From assembly GCA_013397935.1 (NCBI GenBank), contig VZRN01004250.1, positions 510,569 to 574,568 on the forward strand: 64,000 nt of DNA, given 5' to 3'. The notes beneath the pieces are model-generated. The model had not been told where the DNA came from. It did not search any database and was given only the letters and a program-made list of their open reading frames with translations. This document shows, piece after piece, positions 47,900-56,280 of this stretch. This stretch comes from Dasyornis broadbenti (Eukaryota > Chordata > Aves > Passeriformes > Dasyornithidae). Numbering within the stretch: the stretch's first letter is position 1; every line of letters starts with the position of its first letter. The position numbers and the translations under genes are program-made.

Positions 47900-48260
47900 A
47901 GCACACGAAGATACAATTCTTTCTCTTTCCCCGCCTTTCCCCCCTTCTTTTGAAAGCTCAAGGTGTTGACTGGTGGCTCGCCATAGCACTCCGTTTGTTA
48001 CCACCCATTCACACCTCTGCGCCTACTGTCCCCACCTCCGCTCGCACTTCCCTTGCTGTAACGATGTGTTGCAGAAATAAATTGTGTGGCACAATGAGTG
48101 CGCAGAAAGAACAAGAGGATATTTAAAAGCTGAGAAATCGGAGAACTGGTGTGGAAAGAGAGAGAGAGAGAGAGAGAAGTGCTTTTGGCACACTGAGCCG
48201 GTAGTATATTATAATTCAAGCTCGATGTCTGCTGCGCCGCAGTGATTATAACACTCATTT
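47900..48260. promoter_or_regulatory. Candidate conserved non-coding element
   Basis: CpG-keeping, non-repetitive sequence runs from about 47960 to 48120 (GGCTCGCCATAGC, ACTCCGTTTG, TCTGCGCC, TCCGCTCGCAC, GTAACGATG, AGTGCGCAG). It then crosses a short GA microsatellite and resumes with TAGTATATTATAATTCAAG and GCGCCGCAGTG near 48232. The GA repeat may be a GAGA-like spacer or neutral. Enhancer-type function is inferred. Confidence 0.35.
48157..48177. repeat. (AG)10 microsatellite
   Basis: An uninterrupted AG run of 21 bases lies inside the candidate element. Its length is likely polymorphic. Confidence 0.9.
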
Positions 48261-48579
48261 GAATGCTGGGAGTTGGATTGAACAGGAAGAGATTGAAAAG
48301 CCCAGGACTTGGGGTGCTGCTTGAGAGCTTGAGGGTTCAGAGTGTGGCTTCTCCGCTTTCCTCTAGGATCTGTACCAAACAGAAATTATTTTCTGGTTTT
48401 GTTTGTGGGCTTGCTTTTTTTCCCACCCCCCCTCAGGTCTAAAACCAACAAAGGTCTTGCAAAGATTCTGCTCAATCATGGATGCTTAAAAATCCCACTC
48501 AGTAGCTTAGTGTGAAGAAAGAGACTTCCTGAGACAGAGAAATGAGTTGAAATAAACATTTAGTGTTTCAGCCATGCAG
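48261..48579. other. Non-coding spacer between two candidate elements
   Basis: Unique sequence with a T8 and C7 pair near 48415-48435. I see no other feature. Confidence 0.55.
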
Positions 48580-49470
48580 TCGTAACACTTTCCTTTAGTT
48601 CCACGTCTCTCTGGGAAGACTGTGCCCCTTGATCACACTTTAAACGAGCTGAGGCCGTGCTTTGCATTCACAGCACAAGCAGACACCAGGAACCTTTAGC
48701 ATTCCATGTGCGAGCCTCCTCTGCTCGCTCCTGGAAGCTGGTGCTGAAGGCGATGGTACCAAACTTTATTATTTTCTTTCCAATTCTGTTAAATTTCAGT
48801 GAGCTCCCAATTTGAAATGATAGCTTGCCCTTAAAGAGCCGCTTGCACTTGACAAGTGTGTGGCAGTACTTCATTAATTACCAGCAGCCCTTCCCAGCAC
48901 AACCTCGCTTAGGTAGAATATTTGTTCGGCGCACATAATTATCTCTCTGTCGTTCTCTCCATCCTATCGATTCATGTGGAAAATATGATTAAAACATGAA
49001 CATCTACAAATGATTCAGAATAACAAGAGAGGAAAGGCCATTGTTTTTTCGCACTGACTATACTAGATTACTATAATTACAGCTGAATGGTTATACATTT
49101 CTCTGTGTCCCCCACAAGGCTATGCTCATTCACAGCCTCGATGTACCGTTTAAAATTAGAGAGATTTAAAAGAAATAGCCTCTTAAGGATGTTTCTTTGA
49201 CCCATTAAGGACCTTTACCTTGGCACTTGCACATGTAATCTCTGGCATAAGGTCATGCGAAGCGGGGGTAGGGCTAGGAAAAGAAACACCAACCCTTCAG
49301 ACATCTGTTGTGGTGCTTGGGCCAAGAGCGGAGGGGAGGCTGTGCCAGTTCGGCAGCCGCTCCCGCAGATTGCAGTCGGCTTGCTTTTGATGCCAGCGTT
49401 AATAATGTGGGCTTCCCGCTGAGTGGGTGGCACTGCCAGATTCCTAATTAGAATCCACTAAAAGCAGCAA
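48580..49470. promoter_or_regulatory. Longest candidate conserved block in the window
   Basis: Almost 900 bases free of repeats carry dense developmental-type motifs. They are a perfect 13-bp palindrome CACTTGACAAGTG at 48846-48858, ATTAATTA at 48873-48880, TAATTA at 48936-48941 and again at 49074-49079, and a full SOX site CCATTGTT at 49038-49045. CTTAAGG and CCATTAAGG follow near 49181-49210. CpGs persist in AT-rich sequence (TTCGGCGCAC, TGTCGTTC, ATCGATTC, TTTTCGCAC, CTCGATG, ACCGTTT). The evenness of the signal suggests an ultraconserved-type enhancer or several abutting ones. No conservation data were available. Confidence 0.5.
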
Positions 49471-49940
49471 AAGGTGAAGTGGTCATTTCTTTCCACCCCC
49501 CACGTTTTCAGCTCTTCTCCCAGTGGGTTTGTTTAGCCTCATTTTTATTTCGGCTGCTTGGCCCGACGGAGGGGAGTGGGGCAGGGTCCTGTGCGCTCTT
49601 GCCTTGATCTCAAATTAAACAACTGGAACTTCTGATCTGCTGAAGCCCTCAGGAAGGCCTGATTCACCGTGGAGTGTGTGGAGATGACAGAACTAATTTC
49701 ACACTTCATCCATTGTGCGCAGTGGGTTCACTTGTTGTTTGCTCTTGCAGCTGGTGCAGACTCCTGAGACAGGACATCGTCATCCTCTCGTGATCCGATA
49801 CGGACAACGCTGGAAGGGCCTGGTTCAGAGGGCGAGAGCAGGTTATGCGTAACTCCCTGGCAGCTCTTGCTTTCTCTTAAGAGGCTGTAAATGCTATTCC
49901 AGAGGTTTTGTTTGTTCCTAGATAGCTTCAGGCTGCTTTT
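49471..49940. other. Non-coding stretch, weak regulatory look
   Basis: Unique sequence. About 49540-49625 has TTTCGGCTGC, GCCCGACGG and CAAATTAAACAAC, a weaker version of the preceding block. CpGs recur at 49780-49850. I see no exon or RNA gene. Confidence 0.5.
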
Positions 49941-50104
49941 TCATAGAATCGTGGAACGGATTGGATTGGAAAGAGACCTGAAAGATAATTTTGTTTTAAC
50001 CCCCTGCCATAGGCAGAGACACCTTCCACTATCCCAGGTTGCTCCAAGCCCCCAACTAACCTGGCCTTGAACACTTCAGGGATGAGGCAGCCACAGCTTC
50101 TCTT
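49941..50104 (-). mobile_element. CR1 LINE fragment, 3' end, copy A
   Basis: Read on the plus strand, the copy starts with TCATAGAATCGTGG, continues with TTGGATTGGAAAGAGACCTG and ACCCCCTGCCATAGGCAGAG, and ends in the CCTTCCAC...CCAGGTTGCTCCAAG and CTTGAACACTTC blocks. These are the reverse complement of the 3' untranslated end of avian CR1. CR1 is a non-LTR retrotransposon that is usually 5'-truncated on insertion. This copy is about 164 bases long, lacks any reverse-transcriptase sequence and cannot be active. It has several substitutions, so it is not young. Both ends are estimates. Confidence 0.88.
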
Positions 50105-50800
50105 TTTGGTTGGTTCTGGATCATTCTGACCAATTCAGAGATCCTTGAAAAGGCCCTGGCAACTCAGGCTGAGAAATAAATAAACTGTAGGATTGTTGGT
50201 GTGACGTGTGGCTAGATGCGCTTATGTTTTCTGGGAGAACAAGTCTGGAAGCAGGCAGGACACAGAGGCACAGCTTGGAGAAACCCGCCCAGGTGAGCAC
50301 CACCAATCTGAGTGTCCTGTGGTCACCCTTTTCCAACTGGATGGTGGCACATCCCAAGAGTTCTGTTGGGAAGGAATGGATGGGAAGTTCCTGAAAGATG
50401 GAATAACACTTTTCAGGATGAGTTTTCTGCTTTTTTGGCTCCTCCCCATCACTTTCCTTTAGAAGGTGCCTTTTTAGAAGTTTATTACAGAGTTTGTTGA
50501 TAAAGGAATGGCATCATTGTGCCAAAAACCTGCAACCTGCAAAGTGCAACCTGCAAAATGTGGGGCAAAGAGTTCAGCAAGAATTGCAGACCTGGACCAG
50601 AAGCTGCTGTCGCTGGACCTCTCGTAAGGAATGTGCAGTGCTTTTTTCTTGACATGAAACAAGGCATTCAGGTTTTGCTTGTAAGGGTTGAGTTGCAAAT
50701 TGGAACTCGGGCTGCACAAAGTTACTTACGGATCAAAACTGGAGAAAGGAGTCCCGTGAACTCTCGCCAGCTGAAACTTCTGACTTTTCCTTGGCTTTGC
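50105..50800. other. Non-coding stretch after CR1 copy A
   Basis: Unique sequence with a short CCTGCAA repeat, listed separately. Overlapping frames of 60-95 codons on both strands show no domain. I see no other feature. Confidence 0.6.
50529..50556. repeat. CCTGCAA heptamer repeated three times
   Basis: Copies lie at 50529-50535, 50536-50542 and 50550-50556. The last is separated from the second by AGTGCAA, itself a near copy. So it is in effect four degenerate heptamers. Confidence 0.85.
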
Positions 50801-51030
50801 CTTTAATTTGCTGTTAGAAAACCTCTGATCAAGTTTTAGCCTGTGAGCCAGAATTAGCCAACTAATCAGCAGCCTTTCTCATCGCCTGATTAAATGAAAT
50901 CCTTCATACTGTCCTGCCTTTTGATCAGCAATGCAATATGATGCATATTCCAGTAATTGTGAATGCAGAACAATGAGTTTTCTGCCAGAAATATTTTAGC
51001 ACAACTGCACTGCCCCCTGCAAATAGCGCT
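50801..51030. promoter_or_regulatory. Strong candidate conserved element with POU-like palindrome
   Basis: AATATG-ATG-CATATT forms a perfect inverted repeat at 50935-50949 and contains ATGCATAT, an octamer-like POU sequence. Nearby are AACTAATCAGC, CTGATTAAATG, CAGTAATTGTG and GAACAATGAG (SOX-like). CpG is kept at CATCGCCTG and ATAGCGCTTG. No repeat is present. Dimeric POU factors bind palindromic octamer-like sequence, which fits but does not prove a site here. Confidence 0.42.
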
Positions 51031-51174
51031 TGACTGGCCCAACGTTTAGGATGGAAGGGAAATCTCCTTTCTTGGTGTCCACAAAATACTTACCATTGAC
51101 CAGTAAATACCTTCTAGTTAGAATATTATTTCAGTTCCTTTCTATTTGCGTCTTATAAAACAATGCCAACTCTA

Positions 51175-51197
51175 TTTTTTTTTTTTTTTTTTTTTTT
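51175..51197. repeat. T23 homopolymer tract
   Basis: Twenty-three T form the longest homopolymer in the window apart from whatever lies in the assembly gap. It follows CAATGCCAACTCTA. Confidence 0.85.
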
Positions 51198-51333
51198 GCT
51201 ATCCACTAACAAGGACATAATATTTATGACAAATGTTTTGGAAAATTCCTGTAACATATGTGTGGTTATAAATGGGAAAGAGCTGAAAAGATGAAAGAAG
51301 TCCAGGTTCCAGACAGGGTGAGAGAGAAAGGGC

Positions 51334-51347
51334 AAAAAAAAAAAAAA
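51334..51347. repeat. A14 homopolymer tract
   Basis: Fourteen A follow GAGAGAAAGGGC, giving a purine-rich stretch. It lies 137 bases from the T23 tract, so the two are in inverted orientation. Confidence 0.8.
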
Positions 51348-53590
51348 TTAAAACAGATATTCTGAGAGACAGCAAATGTGTATCTTTTGTTTGGTAATGT
51401 GGTACCCATGTAATGTCTCTGAAATGGCCACAGTTAAAGTTCATGCTACATTAGGAAAGCAAAGTGGTTTACATTGAAACTTAATAGAAGTCAATTGTGT
51501 TTGAAACATCTGATGCAGAAATAAAACACCTTATGTTTTATGGGAGCGAGGAGCTGCATATTTGGCACTCGTTCTTCTTTCTAAACACGTGTGCTCCCTC
51601 TATCAGTCTGAGATAATCCAGGTCTGGCTCCTGCCCAGTCACTCCTCCTAACCAGAATTACGTGAGGCAAGCTGAGCTCCCTGCACACACTTCACTCCCT
51701 CTTGGACCACTAATTGCCCTGAGTGACAATGAGTTGTCGTCTTCTACAAATCTTCCACCTTCCAAGAGAACATTGTTAACAATGAGTACTGTTTTTTTCT
51801 TTCATCAATGAGTTATTTTCTTTGTTTGGGAAGGCCTTGGGTATTTCCCGCTTACATTTTCTTTATCTGTTACTTAAATGGTTTCTTGATGTAAACTTCA
51901 AACTCTTGAAGTTCACATCGGAGCATGATCTCTAGGACTGCTCTTGTTCGATCCACTTCCCTACACAACCAGACAGTGAAGTTTCACTGACAAAGCCGCT
52001 CTGTTTTATGGGTAGGTGTGGTCATGAACTGATCCTCCAACTGAGCTAAGTTATCCTGTGGACACCTTCCAACTTCTGCTGCCTTCCACTCAATTACATG
52101 CTTATTTTCCTAATCCTCTATTTGACAGGCAGAGTTTTATGTTTCTGCATTCCAGCTGCAATGGGAACCTCTGTTCTTTGCTGCTTCAGATGTGTGGAGG
52201 CGTTCGCACCTCCGGAGCGTCGGGGGATCTGAACACAGGGAGTCAGGCTATGAGAACATAATCTAGAATTTGCAAATATTAGTGCACCTCTGCACCCTCT
52301 TCTTTCTGAGGGGCTGAAAGCCAATTCAATTAGCTATTGAAGTGTTCTATTTGGTAGATTAGTTGGGATTTGGATTTTAAGACAGGATTATTGTGGTGTT
52401 TTGTTTTGTTTTTCCCTACAAGGTTTATGTCAAGTCTACAAGAGAACTGAAAATAATAACCAGAATTCCAAATCCAAAGCTCAGTGCTGTCATTATTCCT
52501 TCAGTCATCCTCCCTTTAAATGTCACAACGTCTTCATTGGGAGCAAGTAGCAAAAACTTTATCCAATCACTGATGTATATGAGGTTCAAACTGAGTAACT
52601 TTAAGAAAATAATACGTTTGGTTTTTCCTTGTCTAAATTTAGGCAAGCTAATGTGTCAAAATTTATCTGATGCTCTCTGTTAAAAATAAAAAAATAGAGA
52701 AGGCAAAAGAAACTGTGAGCTCATCAGCCACACTCAAGATTATATGACTTTAGCCTGGTTGTTTGAAATAATGCTTTTATTTTTTGGTATAAATCTTGAA
52801 TTCTGATGGAAAATTAATATGAAAAGTTTTGAAGGTCTGTATATGTTTTGTACAGCTAGCAGTCGTTTGACCTAGCAACATTTCCTATTCTTTCAGTGTA
52901 TTTTAATTAGGTGTTAAGGAGAGAATTAGGATAGGGCCTTTTTTCAGTTTATGGTGTGTTATTGGAAGCCAGGATTTGTTTAGATTCTTGATCTGTGCAA
53001 GAAATGGAGATCAGGTTGTTCTATGTCACATACCAATATAGTAAAATATATTCTTCTAACAGCTGTTCCTGTTACACAGAAATTGGTCAGCTTTGTACCT
53101 GTTTCACTAATAGGAGAACAACTTATTTTGTGAAACAATCCAAAGATTGTGGAAAACCCAGCCCCAAAGGGGAATGTGATAACACAGTGAACTTTTTATG
53201 TCAAAATTTTAAACTCTGCTCTGGCATTCCCTTTCCCGGGGGATTAATTTCCATGGCACTGTAGCTGTAAGTCACCTTCCATTACCAGGCTTTGTTTTTG
53301 TTGGCACTCTTGGAGGTTTTCCTTTTTTTCCTTTGCAAAGCTTTGGTGAGTGTGTGAAGACAACCTGGTTTGCTGTGCACGGGGACGTGAGGGAGCTGAG
53401 TCTGTAAAGAGCAAGGGCAGTTCTGCAGAATGCAGTGGAGCCCTGCACAGCGCGGTTTGTCACGAGTGAGGAAACCGGTTCTGCTCAGCCAGAACTCAGT
53501 GCTGAGCACAGAAACAGAAAGGAGCTCAAGCACGGAGCTAGTGGAGAATGTAGAGCTGTACTTGTAGGTCTGATCCTCTCTGAACCATGG

Positions 53591-53860
53591 CATAGGAGGG
53601 TTTGGGAAGAAGGGATCTTACAGATCATCCAGTTCTGCCCCCTGTCACGTGCACGGACACCTTCCACTGTCCCAGGCTGCTCCAAGCCCTGTCCAACCTG
53701 GCCTCTCTTCCAGAGGTCCAGGGGCAGCCACAGCTTCTCTGCACAACCTGTGCAAGGCCTCAGCACCTGCTGAGTAAAGATTTTCCTCTTAACACCTAAT
53801 CCAAACCTCCTCTCTTTTACTTTAAAATCATTCCTCCTTGTCGTGTCATTATGTCTTGAA
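53591..53860 (-). mobile_element. CR1 LINE fragment, 3' region, copy B
   Basis: This is the longest of the three CR1 pieces, about 270 bases. On the plus strand it shows CATAGGAGGGTTTGGG, AAGGGATCTTACAGATCATC, CACCTTCCACTGTCCCAGG, the CCAACCTGGCC and GGCAGCCACAGCTTCTCTG blocks, and then AACACCTAATCCAAACCTCC and CATTCCTCCTTGTCGTGTCA. These follow the order of the reverse-complemented 3' end of avian CR1 and reach further into the element than copies A and C. The terminal ATTCTATG-type repeat is eroded. No coding part remains. The boundaries are approximate, and the inner end may extend a few tens of bases. Confidence 0.9.
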
Positions 53861-53940
53861 TACATCTTCAAGATTCAAAAGCCTACAATACGAAATTTCT
53901 TCCTGGTTTTAGCTATGGCTACTTCAAGCTTTGGGCAGTT

Positions 53941-54080
53941 GTGGGGGTTTTTTTGTTGTGGTTTGTTTTGGTTTTCTTTGGTTTTTTTTTTTTTTTTTNN
54001 NNNNNNNNNNNNNNNNNNNNNNNNNNNNNNNNNNNNNNNNNNNNNNNNNNNNNNNNGGGTTTTTTGGTGTTTTTTTTTTT
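53941..54080. repeat. T/G-rich low-complexity stretch around the gap
   Basis: On the left, G and T alternate in runs (GGTTTGTTTTGGTTTTC) and end in a T20 tract that meets the gap. On the right the sequence resumes as GGGTTTTTTGGTG followed by T12 and CCCC. The unresolved bases therefore lie inside a strand-asymmetric G/T repeat, the kind of sequence that short-read assembly often fails to close. Confidence 0.85.
53999..54056. other. Assembly gap of 58 N
   Basis: Fifty-eight consecutive N. The true length is unknown because assemblers often use estimated gap sizes. Both flanks are T/G-rich, so the missing sequence is probably more of the same. Confidence 0.99.
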
Positions 54081-54500
54081 CCCCGTAACACAAGGATGTT
54101 CTTTTTAGGCTTCCAGCTTTTCCATTTCTGTACTTATTTGTCCCTCCATTTGTCTTTTTAGAAAAAAACAATTCTAAACTGATCAAGACAATGAAATAAG
54201 AATAATCCCTCCCCCCGAGTGCAAGTTTAAAACTATTTGAATACACATCATAAAGTAGGAATCACAAGTTTTCTCACCTTGACATTAATATTGTTATAAA
54301 AACCAGACAACCATGTGGCTAAATGAGAGTCCTACCTGGATTTTATCAGTATTTTTCCTAAAGCCACAGTTCTTGGTATTCCACAACCAGGTGAACATCT
54401 GGTCCTCCCAGATGGAAGAGAAGATTTAGCATCTTATGCAAAAATACTGATTTAAAACTTGAAAAGAAGATATGGTTGTTGGTTAAAAAGGGTGACGCTT
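54081..54500. other. Non-coding stretch after the gap
   Basis: AT-rich unique sequence with a C6 run near 54212. I see no repeat family, regulatory block or exon. Confidence 0.55.
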
Positions 54501-54503
54501 TCA

Positions 54504-54531
54504 GGGTTTTGGGGGTTTTGGGTTTTTTTGG
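54504..54531 (+). other. G-run cluster, imperfect G-quadruplex sequence
   Basis: The runs GGG, GGGGG and GGG are separated by TTTT and TTTT, followed by T7 and a final GG. Three runs of at least three G and one of two G could fold into an imperfect G-quadruplex, or a full one if the G5 run is shared. It lies about 450 bases after the T/G-rich gap region, so both may come from the same low-complexity tendency. Confidence 0.6.
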
Positions 54532-54960
54532 ATTGTTTTGTGACGTTACGTCCTGAATTTTGAATGCCTGTATTTCACAGCACTAGAGTAATCTTGGAAA
54601 GCCATTCCTGGTGGGGAAGGCTGACCTGAACACCCAGTTCTGCCATGGTAAGCGTAAAATCGAAAGTTCATCTTGCCAAAAGCCAGAGGAAGAACGCAAT
54701 TCCCTGGACAGACTGGGCCAGCAGTGCAGCCACCGGGCCAGGAGCCCTTCCCTGCCTGCCCTCCCTGGACATATGTTCAGCTCGTGTGTGAGCCCTGCCC
54801 GTGCCCTGCGCTGCTGCTGGGGGCGAGGAGCGGCTGGCTGCCATCAGTGCTGCTGTCAGCAGCGCCCCAGCCTGCAGCTCGCTCCTCTCCTGTGCTCTCC
54901 AGCAGCTCCCAGTGGGGTTCCCTGGCCCAATCTGCTGAAGACAGGGAGAATCCCCGAGCA
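54532..54960. other. GC-rich non-coding stretch
   Basis: The part at 54710-54920 is rich in G and C but has few CpGs. It gives overlapping frames of 139, 172 and 192 codons on both strands. No domain is visible and the frames contradict one another. I infer GC-driven chance frames, not a gene. Confidence 0.55.
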
Positions 54961-55700
54961 GCAGCTTTTGTCTCCACTCCCCTTGATCACGGTGACGCCG
55001 CCGATAATTGCAGATACATTTCATGTATGACATCCATGGAATTCGTGCGGTGCTGCAGACCTTGGTGCTTCCCGGTGCTTTTAAGTTCTCAGCGCTGGCT
55101 TTGCATCCATCCAGGAGAGTTTGTCTCTCCCCTTCATCACTGCAGAGGCAGCATGGCAGGAAATCCTCTCCCTGGGGACCAGTCATTGCTGTCTCCTTCC
55201 TCCTCTCCCAGCCCCATGCTCGAGCAGAGCTGTTCCTTGATTGCGATCTAAATTGTCCTTATCTCATGCCAGACACCGGGAGAGCTGCAAGGCATCATTT
55301 CCTGCCGGGCACTGCCAGGCACAGAACATATGCTAGACATCCACAGGCAGATGGGGTTGGTTGGGGCCAGCGAAGCATGAAAAAACAGGGGCCTGGGTAG
55401 GAAGAGGCTGAAGAACACCGCAGACTGGTTGAGCGCCACATCCCAAGCCATGTTAACAGCTCATTAACATTCCCTACGGGGCTGGCGGGTCAGCACCGGA
55501 GGTCAAAAAAATTAAGGAGTATTTTCTTAAGGAAACAGGAGATAAAGAGGTTTAGATGCATACAGCTGGTGTAGGACACAGTGTAAAGGCTGGTCGGAAA
55601 GAAGGCAAAGGGGAATGCTTCATCTCAGTCTCTGCCTGCCTAACTAGGACCAGCCATCTGTCCATTTTCTACCTGGGATTCTCCCCATGCTGAGCTGAAA
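54961..55700. promoter_or_regulatory. Possible regulatory block
   Basis: Two parts look constrained. At 54980-55060 are CACGGTGACGCCGCCGATAATTG and CATTTCATGTATGAC (the first given as a landmark across 54988-55010). At 55440-55560 are GTTAACAGCTCATTAAC, CCCTACGGGGC, CAGCACCGGAGGTC and AAATTAAGGAG. Between them lies a stretch with a weaker signal. CpG retention is good, and no repeat is present. Confidence 0.28.
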
Positions 55701-56280
55701 CTTGCTTCATTATTCAAAAGCAAACTTGCCCAATGGCACAAGATGTTGGGAGGCAGCTGATTCGTGACCTAGCCAAAGACATCGGGAGGAGGGAGCGAGG
55801 TTTTCCTTTGAACCAGGCTCTGGAAGCATATGGCAGGCCTTGTACTTCAGGACGTGATCCATATGCTGCTCTTCAGTGCCCATATGCTTTCTATATTTTC
55901 CGTATTTATTTATTTTAATCGGGATTGAGTCTGTGATCTTGATTTTCCTTTCGCTGCTGGCTGTAATTACATTTGGTTGTGCTACTGGAGGTGAAGCAAG
56001 GAGGTTAAAAACGAGCACCAGAGTGTTCGGTTGTGTCCTTTAAGCATCGCCTCGTCCTGTGCGTTGTGCGCCGAGAGTTGTGCTCTGGGTTAATGATCTG
56101 TAATGCTGTTCGTTTACATTTCTCCCTCTTGTTGCAGCTTGGAAGTGGAGTTTCATTGACTCAGGGTCAGAGAAGAGACAAGCTCCAACAATAGAGCTGT
56201 ACAAACATTAACTGATATTCACTGCTTCTTACGGGGTTAGAGGCTATAAATCAGTGTATTCCTGTCTCACTGCAAAAAGC
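55700..56280. promoter_or_regulatory. Strong candidate conserved element with three CATATG E-boxes
   Basis: Identical E-boxes CATATG lie at 55827-55832, 55860-55865 and 55881-55886, the last two both inside CCATATGC. Around them are TTTTAATCGGGATTG, GTAATTACATTTGG, TTAAAAACGAGC, GGTTAATGATCTG and GTTTACATTTC. CpGs recur (CATCGGGAGG, GAGCGAGG, GGACGTGATC, CATCGCCTCGTCC, GTGCGCCGAGAG). No repeat is present for nearly 600 bases. CATATG E-boxes are bound by bHLH factors of the neurogenin, NeuroD, atonal and Twist type. Which factor, tissue and gene are involved cannot be told. Confidence 0.48.

Larger units (their letters stand above)
51031..53590. other. Non-coding stretch, no gene recognised
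   Basis: Unique sequence with a T23 tract and an A14 tract, listed separately. A weak regulatory look occurs near 51541-51600 (GGGAGCGAGGAGC, GGCACTCGTTC, AACACGTGTG with an E-box CACGTG). The frames of 60-103 codons show no domain. Confidence 0.6.

Noticed and set aside
51008..51020. CTGCCCCCTG as a CTCF site
   Set aside because: The second half (GTGGC) is missing; the sequence continues CAAATAG.
54668..55251. Opposed frames of 172 and 192 codons
   Set aside because: Both lie in GC-rich, stop-poor sequence and overlap on opposite strands. The predicted proteins are rich in serine, proline, alanine and cysteine without any motif.
56118..56138. Good splice acceptor: pyrimidine tract followed by TTGCAG
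   Set aside because: No donor with a consensus sequence follows at exon distance and no open frame starts there. Such acceptors occur often by chance. A non-coding exon is not excluded.
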